64,000 nt of DNA, taken from Xylanibacter oryzae DSM 17970. GTDB taxonomy: Bacteria > Bacteroidota > Bacteroidia > Bacteroidales > Bacteroidaceae. The stretch is from positions 1,841,703 to 1,905,702 of the forward strand of contig NZ_KK073873.1 of NCBI RefSeq assembly GCF_000585355.1. The letters are read 5' to 3'. Below the pieces are notes generated by a model. It was given only the letters and a program-made list of their open reading frames with translations, was not told the origin of the DNA and did no database searches. Both the position numbers and the translations under genes were made by a program. This document shows positions 56,141-64,000 of the stretch, one piece after another. Positions within the stretch are counted from its first letter, which is position 1; every line of letters begins with the position of its first letter.

Positions 56141-58162
56141 ATGATTGTTTGTATCGCAGAGAAACCTAGCGTTGCCAAAGATATAGCAAGAATCTTGGGA
56201 GCCAGCAGTTCCCGTGATGGATATATGGAAGGTAATGGCTATCAGGTTACATGGACTTTCGGACATTTATGTTGTCTGAAAGAGCCTGATGATTACACTC
56301 CAAACTGGAAAAGATGGAGTCTAAGTGCATTACCTATGATTCCACAGCGATTTGGCATAAAAGTTATCGACGATCAAGGTATTCGCAAGCAATTTGCAAC
56401 TATTGAAAAGCTCATGCAAGCCGCTGACACAATTATAAATTGTGGTGATGCCGGACAGGAAGGTGAGCTCATTCAAAGATGGGTAATGCAGAAGGCTAAA
56501 GCAAAATGTCCTGTAAAAAGATTATGGATTTCTTCAATGACAGATGAAGCTATACGAGAGGGATTTCAATCATTAAAAGATCAGGCAGACTATCAGTCTT
56601 TGTATCTTGCAGGATTGAGTAGGGCTATAGGCGATTGGGTGCTTGGAATGAATGCTACTAGACTTTATACTTTAAAATACGGGCAAAACAGGCAAGTTCT
56701 ATCTATTGGTCGCGTACAGACTCCAACTCTGGCGCTTATTGTAAACAGACAAAAAGAAATTGAAAATTTTAAACCTGAACAGTATTGGGTACTCTCTACC
56801 ATTTACAAAGAAACATTGTTTACAGCTACAAAGGGTAAGATCCTTTCAGAAGAAGAAGGTAAAAATGCATTGGATTCGATTAATGGTAAACCGTTTGTAA
56901 TTACTGATGTGAGTAAGAAGAAAGGTACAGAAGCCCCTCCTCATCTTTTTGATTTGACATCTTTACAGGTAGAATGCAACAAAAGATTCAGTTACAGTGC
57001 AGAGATGACACTTAACATGATTCAGGCTTTGTATGAAAAGAAATTAACCACTTATCCACGTGTAGACACACAGTTCTTAAGTGATGATATATATCCGAAA
57101 TGTCCTACAATATTAAAGGGATTAAGAGGCTATGAGCAATTAACAGGCCCTCTTGCAAACCAGAAATTAGTTAAATCAAAAAAAGTTTTCGATACATCTA
57201 AGGTAACAGACCACCATGCAATAATACCAACAGGTCAACCTGCATACAACCTTACAGACCTTGAGAAAAATGTATATGACCTTATATCAAAGCGTTTCAT
57301 ATCTGTTTTCTATCCTGATTGCAAATTTTCCACTACTACAGTATTAGGAAAGGTTGATAACATCGAATTTAAGGTTTCAGGAAAAGAAATTTTAAACCCT
57401 GGTTGGCGTACTGTATATGCAAAAGAAACACAGATAGCAGAAAACGATGATGCAAAAGGCACAGATGAAGAACGCACTTTGCCATCATTCGTAAAGGGCG
57501 AGAGCGGAGATCATATCCCTACCCTCTCAGAAAAATGGACGGCACCTCCTAAGTTTTATACAGAAGCAACATTGTTAAGGGCGATGGAAACTGCCGGAAA
57601 ATTTGTCGATGATGATGAATTACGTGCCGCATTAAAAGAAAACGGAATTGGCAGGCCATCTTCAAGAGCAGGCATCATAGAGACTCTATTTAAAAGACAT
57701 TACGTAAGACGAGAAAGGAAAAACCTTGTTGCGACCCCCACCGGTACAGAACTTATAGATACCATACACGAAGAACTTTTGAAAAGTTGTGAATTGACTG
57801 GTATATGGGAGAAGAAGCTACGTGATATTGAGCATAAAAAATATGATGCAGTCCGATTTATTGATGAACTTAAGACACAGATAACAGACATAGTGAATGG
57901 TGTGCTTACAGACAATAGCAACAGACACGTAACTATAACCACTGATGCTGACATAAAGAGAAAAATCAATAAAACTGTGAGCAAGAAGCCTTCTAAAAAA
58001 AATATTGAGAAGCCTAAAGAACAGCAGTTAGTCCCTGACGATTCTATCATAGGAAAAACATGTCCTATCTGTGGAAAAGGTATTATAATCAAAGGGAAAA
58101 ATGCTTATGGATGCAACAGATGGAAAGAAGGATGCAAATTTGTATTGCCATTCAAAAAATAA
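56141..58162 (+). CDS. topB: DNA topoisomerase III
   Basis: 673 residues, type IA. Toprim domain about 1-140 (CIAEKPSVAKDIAR, NCGDAGQEGELI with the acidic metal site). The catalytic tyrosine is in KKLTTYPRVDTQFLSDD. ENGIGRPSSRAGIIETL follows. A C-terminal zinc finger-like segment CPICGKGIIIKGKNAYGCNRW ends the protein. It decatenates DNA through single-strand passage. Complete. Confidence 0.95.
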   Translation: MIVCIAEKPSVAKDIARILGASSSRDGYMEGNGYQVTWTFGHLCCLKEPDDYTPNWKRWSLSALPMIPQRFGIKVIDDQGIRKQFATIEKLMQAADTIINCGDAGQEGELIQRWVMQKAKAKCPVKRLWISSMTDEAIREGFQSLKDQADYQSLYLAGLSRAIGDWVLGMNATRLYTLKYGQNRQVLSIGRVQTPTLALIVNRQKEIENFKPEQYWVLSTIYKETLFTATKGKILSEEEGKNALDSINGKPFVITDVSKKKGTEAPPHLFDLTSLQVECNKRFSYSAEMTLNMIQALYEKKLTTYPRVDTQFLSDDIYPKCPTILKGLRGYEQLTGPLANQKLVKSKKVFDTSKVTDHHAIIPTGQPAYNLTDLEKNVYDLISKRFISVFYPDCKFSTTTVLGKVDNIEFKVSGKEILNPGWRTVYAKETQIAENDDAKGTDEERTLPSFVKGESGDHIPTLSEKWTAPPKFYTEATLLRAMETAGKFVDDDELRAALKENGIGRPSSRAGIIETLFKRHYVRRERKNLVATPTGTELIDTIHEELLKSCELTGIWEKKLRDIEHKKYDAVRFIDELKTQITDIVNGVLTDNSNRHVTITTDADIKRKINKTVSKKPSKKNIEKPKEQQLVPDDSIIGKTCPICGKGIIIKGKNAYGCNRWKEGCKFVLPFKK

Positions 58163-58211
58163 AGAACAATAAAACGATAATAAATCAGTTATATCCAAAA
58201 TATAATTGCTG

Positions 58212-60272
58212 ATGCCCAATAAGTATTCCATAGTCTTCATGTTCATATTATCCGTCATTATGTCATCCTGCGGTGCTGAGCAGAATGTAAAGAAGGGGGA
58301 TAAATTCTTTGCTCTAGGTGAATATTATGACGCAGCGAACCAATACAAGACAGCATACTCCAGAACACCTTTAAACGAAAGATCATTGAGAGGAAAACGG
58401 GCATTAAAAATGGCAGGATGCTATCGTAAGATAAATTTTACGCAAAGAGCCATTGCAGCTTATCTCAATGCTATAAGATACAAACAAACCGATTCGCTTA
58501 CAAGTCTTAATTTAGGAATGCTTTATCTTAAAGATGGAAATTATAAGGAGGCTGAAAAGACATTCAATGATATACTTAAGTACAACCACAACAATGATCT
58601 TGCCAAAGAAGGACTTGAATCAGCAAAAGAAGCACCTCTGAAAAAGATGAGTCCTTCCTCATATATAATTAAACGTACTGATGAACTAAATTCAAGAAGG
58701 GCTGATTACTCTCCAATGTTCTATGGAGAAGAATACAACCAGTTATATTTTACTTCAACAAGAAACCAAGCTCAGGGTGATGAACTTAGCGGCATAACCG
58801 GGACTAAAAACGGTGATATATTTTTTTGTCAGAAAGATGATAAAGGCAATTGGGGAAAGATTCAGACTATTGAGTCAGGACTTAATTCTGTTCAGGATGA
58901 GGGAGCTTGCTCGTTTACGCCAGACTGTCACACAATGTATCTTACAAAATGTGATAATGACCCGCAATATCCCAGGTATGCAACCATATGTTCTTCAAAC
59001 CGTTCTGATGCATCATGGGGTAAACCAACAAATCTAGAAATAACAAAAGATACACTATCAAGTTATGCACACCCGGCTATTTCTCCTGATGGAAAATGGC
59101 TATACTTCACATCAGATATGCCCGGAGGCTTAGGCGGACTAGATATATGGAGGGTAAGACTCACCACAAATGGACTTGGAGGAGTAGAAAATCTCGGTTC
59201 ACCAATTAACACACCAGGGGATGAAGAATTCCCTACGTTTAGACCTAACGGTGATTTGTACTTCTCATCTAACGGGCATGTTGGACTTGGAGGCCTTGAT
59301 ATATATATCGCAAGACAAGACACAGACTCTAATAAATGGAAAATTGAACATCCCGGATACCCGTTAAACTCTCAAGGAGATGATTTCGGAATGACATTCG
59401 AAGGTTTACACAACCGTGGATATTTCTCTTCCAACAGAGGTGATGCCCATGGTTGGGATCACATATACAGTTTTGAAAAGCCAGAAGTAATTCAAACGGT
59501 AAAGGGCTGGGTGTATGAAAAGGAGGCCTACGAACTATCAAGTGCAATGGTACGTATGGTTGGTAATGACGGTACTAATCTTAAGTTAAATGTCAAAGGC
59601 GACGGTTCATTCACTCAAGAGATCCATCCAAACGTAGATTATGTATTTCTGGCTACATGCAAGGGATTCCTTAACCATAAGGAACAATTAAGAGTAGCAC
59701 CAGTAAAAGAATCGACAGAATACGTTCTTCAGTTTCCATTGGCATCTATAACAGCGCCGGTACTCATAGACAATATATTTTACGACTTTAATAAAGCTAC
59801 ACTTACTTCAGAATCGACCAAGGCGCTTGATGAACTTACAAATTTGCTTAATGAAAACCCCAATATCACTATTGAACTTAGAGCTCACTGCGATTACCGT
59901 GGTTCGTCAGCATACAATAAGATTCTATCACAAAAAAGAGCCGAATCTGTAGCTAATTATCTTATAAGTAAAGGTATAGCTAAAGATCGCCTGTCGCCTG
60001 TAGGTTATGGCAAGGATAGACCCAAAATAATAAGGAAGAGACTTACAGAGAAATATCCTTGGCTTAAAGAGAGTGATGTTCTTTCGGCAGACTTCATAAG
60101 TCATCTTGATAAGGACAAGCAAGAGATATGCAACCAAATTAACAGACGCACTGAGTTCATCGTGCTACGTACTACCTACGGGATATTTGACAAATACGGA
60201 AATTTTAAAAATTTACCTCAGGCACATACACTGAAAGAAGATAATAAACAGAACAATAAAGACTTGTTCTGA
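58212..60272 (+). CDS. PorE-like TPR/PD40/OmpA lipoprotein
   Basis: 686 residues from ATG 58212. Lipoprotein signal with C20 (VIMSSC), TPR repeats about 25-135, a PD40 beta-propeller about 160-410 (ISPDGKWLYFTSDMPGGLGGLDIW, FRPNGDLYFSSNG), a carboxypeptidase-like domain about 415-500, and an OmpA domain about 515-675 (FDFNKATLTSEST, LRAHCDYRGSSAYN, LSQKRAESVANYL). This order is exactly that of Porphyromonas PorE, a peptidoglycan-linked part of the type IX secretion system. Similar proteins exist outside T9SS, so the link is not proven. Follows topB after 49 bases. Confidence 0.85.
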   Translation: MPNKYSIVFMFILSVIMSSCGAEQNVKKGDKFFALGEYYDAANQYKTAYSRTPLNERSLRGKRALKMAGCYRKINFTQRAIAAYLNAIRYKQTDSLTSLNLGMLYLKDGNYKEAEKTFNDILKYNHNNDLAKEGLESAKEAPLKKMSPSSYIIKRTDELNSRRADYSPMFYGEEYNQLYFTSTRNQAQGDELSGITGTKNGDIFFCQKDDKGNWGKIQTIESGLNSVQDEGACSFTPDCHTMYLTKCDNDPQYPRYATICSSNRSDASWGKPTNLEITKDTLSSYAHPAISPDGKWLYFTSDMPGGLGGLDIWRVRLTTNGLGGVENLGSPINTPGDEEFPTFRPNGDLYFSSNGHVGLGGLDIYIARQDTDSNKWKIEHPGYPLNSQGDDFGMTFEGLHNRGYFSSNRGDAHGWDHIYSFEKPEVIQTVKGWVYEKEAYELSSAMVRMVGNDGTNLKLNVKGDGSFTQEIHPNVDYVFLATCKGFLNHKEQLRVAPVKESTEYVLQFPLASITAPVLIDNIFYDFNKATLTSESTKALDELTNLLNENPNITIELRAHCDYRGSSAYNKILSQKRAESVANYLISKGIAKDRLSPVGYGKDRPKIIRKRLTEKYPWLKESDVLSADFISHLDKDKQEICNQINRRTEFIVLRTTYGIFDKYGNFKNLPQAHTLKEDNKQNNKDLF

Positions 60273-60328
60273 ATATAGTTGCAAACAACAATATTTTTTC
60301 TTAATTTTGCAGACAAACATTTAAGAGG

Positions 60329-61762
60329 ATGGTATTACCGGCAGATTTTATTAGCTATACAAAACGTTTGATGGGCGAAGAACTATTCAATATCTTTGAA
60401 AAGGCTATCAAAGAAGAGGCAACAAGCAGCATTAGAGTGAATCCACTTAAATGCGATACATCTCGTATAAACATTCCATTAGAAGGAGGGTGCATACCAT
60501 GGTGCAAAAATAGCATACATGGTGTTTATCTGAAACATAGGCCTAATTTCACATTCGATCCTCTACTACATGCAGGTTTATACTACGTACAGGAAGCCTC
60601 ATCTATGTTTATCACCAAGGTATTGTCTCAATGGGTTAACACCCCTGTAAAAATGCTGGATTTGTGTGCCGCTCCAGGTGGTAAATCTACTGCTGCAAAA
60701 TCTGTACTGCCTGCCGGCAGTCTGCTTTTCAGTAACGAACCTATGCGCAATAGGGCCAATATTCTATCTGAGAACATTGCAAAATTTGGAGATAAAGATA
60801 TAATTGTCACAAATAATTTTCCTTCCGAATACAAAAAATCAGGACTAATGTTTGATGTGATTCTAACAGACGTACCATGTTCTGGAGAAGGTATGTTCAG
60901 GAAAGATGAGGTAGCAATAAAAGAATGGAGCAAACAAAATGTTGAAAACTGCTGGCAAAAGCAACGTGAGATTGTGAGCGACATATGGAGCTGTCTTAAA
61001 CCAGGTGGAATTCTTATTTATTCAACATGCACATTCAACACAAAAGAAAATGAAGAAAATGTAAAATGGATATCAGAAGAACTAGGTGCTTCATTTTTAT
61101 CTGTTGACATAAACGATGACTGGTGCATAACAGGTTCACTACTTAATGGATTTACAGAACCTGTTTACAGATTTATACCCGGAAAGACTAAAGGCGAAGG
61201 ACTATTCATGGCTGTATTAAGAAAAAATGCAGATTCAATAGATAACGATAGGAATTCTAAGATAAAGAAAGATAAACGTTACAAAATACCGAAAGGTAAT
61301 AACGAAATAATGCGATACGCAAATGTTTTACTCAACAGAGATGATTTTGACATAACCTCTAATCGGGATGAAATAATAGCAATACCCCAAAAGTGGAAAA
61401 AGGACTTCGATTTAGCCGAGAAAAATCTGAAAGTTATTTCTGCAGGCATAACATTAGGAACTATAAAAGGAAAAGATATGGTACCAAGTCAGCAACTTGC
61501 ATTGTCGACAGAACTTAATAGAGCCATCTTCCCAGTTGCCGAACTTATATACGATGATGCGATAGCTTTCTTGCGTAAAGAGGCAGTACCTCTTCCTTTT
61601 GATACTCCTAAAGGATATGTACTTATAACATATTGCAGTGTGCCTTTAGGATTTGAGAAGAATATAGGCAACCGCGCCAATAATCTTTATCCGATGGAAT
61701 GGAAAATAAAAAGCTCTCATACCCCAAACGAAGATAGAGAAGTTTTGATGTTTGATAATTAA
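60329..61762 (+). CDS. rsmF: RsmF-type rRNA (cytosine-5)-methyltransferase
   Basis: 477 residues. SAM-binding [17 protein letters not shown] (about 110-126), [18 protein letters not shown] (catalytic-pathway Cys in [10 protein letters not shown]) and [16 protein letters not shown] (second Cys, TCTF) identify the RsmB/NOP2/RsmF group. The extra C-terminal 170 residues, with GLFMAVLRK and a PUA-like end, favour RsmF (YebU) over RsmB. Methylates a cytosine in 16S rRNA. First of a plus-strand run with thyA and folA. Confidence 0.88.
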   Translation: MVLPADFISYTKRLMGEELFNIFEKAIKEEATSSIRVNPLKCDTSRINIPLEGGCIPWCKNSIHGVYLKHRPNFTFDPLLHAGLYYVQEASSMFITKVLSQWVNTPVKMLDLCAAPGGKSTAAKSVLPAGSLLFSNEPMRNRANILSENIAKFGDKDIIVTNNFPSEYKKSGLMFDVILTDVPCSGEGMFRKDEVAIKEWSKQNVENCWQKQREIVSDIWSCLKPGGILIYSTCTFNTKENEENVKWISEELGASFLSVDINDDWCITGSLLNGFTEPVYRFIPGKTKGEGLFMAVLRKNADSIDNDRNSKIKKDKRYKIPKGNNEIMRYANVLLNRDDFDITSNRDEIIAIPQKWKKDFDLAEKNLKVISAGITLGTIKGKDMVPSQQLALSTELNRAIFPVAELIYDDAIAFLRKEAVPLPFDTPKGYVLITYCSVPLGFEKNIGNRANNLYPMEWKIKSSHTPNEDREVLMFDN

Positions 61763-61773
61763 AATATGAAAAT

Positions 61774-62568
61774 ATGAAACAGTACTTAGATTTACTAAAT
61801 CGCATCCTAACAGAGGGCGAAAAGAAAGAAGACAGAACAGGTACAGGCACAATAAGCATATTCGGAAATCAGATGAGATTTAACCTTGATGAAGGTTTCC
61901 CTCTGCTGACGACAAAGAAGCTGCACCTAAAATCAATAATTTATGAACTACTTTGGTTTTTAAAAGGCGACACAAATGTTAAGTATCTGCAAGACAACGG
62001 AGTAAGGATATGGAATGAATGGGCTGACGAGGATGGTGAGCTCGGTCCTATATATGGACATCAATGGCGTTCATGGCCTGACTATAAAGGAGGTTCTATT
62101 GATCAGATTCAAAATGTTATCAATCAAATAAAAAAAAATCCAGATTCACGTCGTATGATTGTCAGTGCATGGAATGTTGCAGACATCGACGAAATGAAAT
62201 TACCTCCATGCCATTGTCTATTCCAATTTTATGTTGCTGATGGCCGACTAAGCCTTCAACTATATCAAAGGTCTGCTGATACATTCCTCGGAGTGCCATT
62301 CAACATAGCATCTTATTCGCTATTACTAATGATGATGGCCCAAGTAACAGGACTTAAAGTCGGTGACTTCATACATACCACAGGAGATACACATATATAT
62401 CTTAATCATATAGAACAAGTTAAGTTGCAGCTCTCCAGAGAACCAAGGAAATTGCCAACTATGAAGATAAATCCGGATGTAAAGAATATATTCGACTTCA
62501 AGTATGAAGATTTCGAATTAGAAGATTATAACCCATGGCCACATATATCAGGTGCTGTAGCCATATAA
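61774..62568 (+). CDS. thyA: Thymidylate synthase
   Basis: 264 residues, the standard length. Catalytic Cys146 in [12 protein letters not shown], phosphate-binding [10 protein letters not shown], substrate residues in [22 protein letters not shown], and the C-terminal AVAI. Converts dUMP to dTMP with methylene-tetrahydrofolate. Followed by folA after 10 bases, the partner that recycles dihydrofolate. Confidence 0.98.
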   Translation: MKQYLDLLNRILTEGEKKEDRTGTGTISIFGNQMRFNLDEGFPLLTTKKLHLKSIIYELLWFLKGDTNVKYLQDNGVRIWNEWADEDGELGPIYGHQWRSWPDYKGGSIDQIQNVINQIKKNPDSRRMIVSAWNVADIDEMKLPPCHCLFQFYVADGRLSLQLYQRSADTFLGVPFNIASYSLLLMMMAQVTGLKVGDFIHTTGDTHIYLNHIEQVKLQLSREPRKLPTMKINPDVKNIFDFKYEDFELEDYNPWPHISGAVAI

Positions 62569-62578
62569 TAATTGATAA

Positions 62579-63058
62579 ATGAGAATTAATATAATTGCCG
62601 CAGTAGCAAAAAACAGAGCCATCGGTTATCAAAATAAACTGATATATTGGTTGCCTAATGATCTCAAACGCTTTAAAGCATTAACTACGGGTCATACCAT
62701 TATTATGGGTCGCAAGACTTTTGAATCTCTTCCTAAAGGTGCACTTCCCAATCGAAGAAACATCGTTATCAGCAAAACTATCACAGAAATACCTGGATGT
62801 GACTGCTATAAATCATTAGAAGAAGCTATTGATAATTGCTCTAAAGATGAAGATGTATATGTAATAGGTGGTGCCAGCATATACAATCAGGCTATCAAGA
62901 TGGCAGATCGTCTTTGCCTTACAGAGGTTAACGATTCACCTAATAATGCAGATACATTCTTTCCGCAATACGATGATTGGAAAATAGAAACGAAAGAAAA
63001 TCACGGAATAGACGATAAGCACGAATTTGAATATGCTTTTGTTGATTATATAAGATAA
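62579..63058 (+). CDS. folA: Dihydrofolate reductase
   Basis: 159 residues. Opens with IIAAVAKNRAIGYQNKLIYWLPNDLKRFK, where the usual Met20-loop GxxNxLPW is YQNKLIYWLPND; then TTGHTIIMGRKTFESLPKGALPNRRNIVIS and VYVIGGASIYNQA (NADPH site). The catalytic acid is the Asp in LPNDLKRFK. Reduces dihydrofolate made by ThyA. Confidence 0.96.
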   Translation: MRINIIAAVAKNRAIGYQNKLIYWLPNDLKRFKALTTGHTIIMGRKTFESLPKGALPNRRNIVISKTITEIPGCDCYKSLEEAIDNCSKDEDVYVIGGASIYNQAIKMADRLCLTEVNDSPNNADTFFPQYDDWKIETKENHGIDDKHEFEYAFVDYIR

Positions 63059-63100
63059 TACTTATGCAATCAACATTATTTATAAGCAATATTTTTTTGT

Positions 63101-63153
63101 AAAAAAACATTATTAGAATAAAGGTTGACTAATCAGCCTTTATTCTAATAATG
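63101..63153 (-). terminator. Terminator of the lrp gene
   Basis: A perfect 17-bp stem (63108-63124 with 63137-63153) and 12-base loop; read on the minus strand it is followed by T7 (63107-63101). It lies between the convergent folA and lrp genes. Confidence 0.85.
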
Positions 63154-63188
63154 ATAATATTATAACTCTGCACGAAAGACAGAGATTA

Positions 63189-63701
63189 CTATTCTACGAC
63201 TTCATTTTCCTCTTCATCATCACTGTCATCAGCTCCTGGTAAGTCAACGATAGGTAACTGCCTATCTATAGCAGCGTTAAATGAAATAATTGTCTCGCTA
63301 CGAGATAAACCTAAAGGCTGCAATTTATCATGTATGATGTTAAGTAAGTGGTGATTGTTAATGGCATAAATCTTAATAAAAAGATCGAACCCACCTGTTG
63401 TATAATGGCATTCCACTACTTCCGGGATTCTCTTTAATGCACTTACTACATTATCAAATTTTTCAGGGTTCTTAAGATACAATCCAATGTATGCACAAGT
63501 CTCATATCCGATCTTCTCCGGATCAATAATAAACTGAGAACCTTTAAGAATTCCAAGATTAGTTAACTTTTGAATGCGCTGATGAATAGCTGCACCACTC
63601 ACATTGCAGGCACGAGCCACCTCTAAGAATGGAATTCGTGCATCTTCGGCTATAAGGCGAAGTATCTGTTTGTCAAGTGAATCTAAACGATGTTGTGTCA
63701 T
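63189..63701 (-). CDS. Lrp/AsnC-family transcriptional regulator
   Basis: 170 residues. N-terminal winged HTH (about 5-60; LDKQILRLIAEDARIPFLEVARACNVSGAAIHQRIQKL) and C-terminal RAM ligand-binding domain (about 75-150; CAYIGLYLKNPEKFDNV, GGFDLFIKIYAINN). The family binds amino acids and controls their metabolism. It has an added acidic tail, LPGADDSDDEEENEVVE, not found in most members. Its own promoter and terminator make it monocistronic. Confidence 0.93.
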   Translation of the reverse strand: MTQHRLDSLDKQILRLIAEDARIPFLEVARACNVSGAAIHQRIQKLTNLGILKGSQFIIDPEKIGYETCAYIGLYLKNPEKFDNVVSALKRIPEVVECHYTTGGFDLFIKIYAINNHHLLNIIHDKLQPLGLSRSETIISFNAAIDRQLPIVDLPGADDSDDEEENEVVE

Positions 63702-63719
63702 TATTTTTTATTTTGGGTG

Positions 63720-63727
63720 CAAAGATA
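63720..63727 (-). promoter_or_regulatory. lrp promoter -7 box
   Basis: Complement reads TATCTTTG, 18 bases before the ATG. Confidence 0.6.
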
Positions 63728-64000
63728 TTACAAAAATATGATTTTTACAAGAAAAATATAAGTAAATATCACATTATTATAATAAAATGTTACGAAATTG
63801 AAGTTTTTAAGTACTTTCTTATAAAAAACAAGTCTGCCTAATTTTATAAAATATAACAACAAAATGAATTTTTATTAGCAATTAAATCAACTCGTTAATT
63901 ATTATAACCAACTAAATTTTAATACATTTTTAAACATTATTTTGTTGATTTAGCTGTTCTATTTTATTACTCCATCAAACAAAGACAGGAGTTACAACAA
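63728..64000. other. AT-rich intergenic end of window
   Basis: No ORF, promoter or repeat that I can support before the window ends. Confidence 0.5.

Overview
The window comes from a Bacteroidota chromosome, most likely a Prevotella-like member of the Prevotellaceae. The evidence is a 16S rRNA gene ending in the Bacteroidota form of the anti-Shine-Dalgarno region, many promoters of the form TTG-N19-TAnnTTTG, a SusC/SusD locus with a hybrid two-component regulator, PurT, and a PorE-type OmpA lipoprotein. The DNA is AT-rich, especially between genes. Genus assignment is an inference from memory of 16S sequences; no search was run.

Layout. (1) 1-1.86 kb: 16S rRNA on the minus strand with its leader, boxA-like motif and promoter; the rest of the rRNA operon lies outside the window. 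(2) 1.98-7.5 kb: a TPR protein, a possible 29-residue small-protein unit with its own FNR-like box and terminator, a complete IS3-family insertion sequence with a -1 frameshift site and repeat-rich ends, and mobile-element debris. (3) 7.6-24.1 kb: a secreted metallophosphoesterase, then a polysaccharide utilisation locus (PUL) for beta-1,4-galactan: HTCS sensor-regulator, SusC, SusD, SusE-like lipoprotein, GH53 endo-galactanase and GH2 beta-galactosidase, with a divergent secreted SGNH esterase. The order matches the galactan PUL described in Bacteroides thetaiotaomicron. (4) 24.2-26.8 kb: lutABC for lactate oxidation. (5) 26.9-33.5 kb: a long minus-strand cluster holding MATE transporter, cytidylate-kinase-like protein, phosphodiesterase, an rmlB fragment, a sigma-region-4-like small protein, purT, and a three-gene dTDP-amino-sugar module (ketoisomerase, acyltransferase, aminotransferase). 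(6) 33.7-39.9 kb: housekeeping genes on the plus strand (S8 protease, xseAB, ilvE, DUF975, trmB, RRM protein).

(7) 39.96-42.67 kb: a TonB-dependent receptor behind a small Cys/His-rich membrane protein, probably for a transition metal. (8) 42.68-43.74 kb: a kilobase without genes that holds two inverted copies of a 66-bp imperfect palindrome around three 22-bp tandem repeats; this is the least explained DNA here. (9) 43.8-47.3 kb: an FMN-binding secreted protein facing a TonB-type outer-membrane protein and a membrane-anchored winged-helix regulator. (10) 47.4-49.8 kb: a PAP2 phosphatase, a decayed second PAP2 gene, and mrp. (11) 49.8-55.7 kb: an efflux operon (coiled-coil membrane protein, TolC, HlyD, two ABC-2 permeases) with no ATPase gene. 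(12) 56.1-63.7 kb: topB, porE-like gene, RsmF-type methyltransferase, thyA-folA, and an Lrp/AsnC regulator with an acidic tail.

The PUL is a working unit: the HTCS would sense galacto-oligosaccharide in the periplasm and induce SusCDE, GH53 would cut galactan at the surface, SusCD would import oligomers, and GH2 would release galactose. No CRISPR array and no defence system were found.
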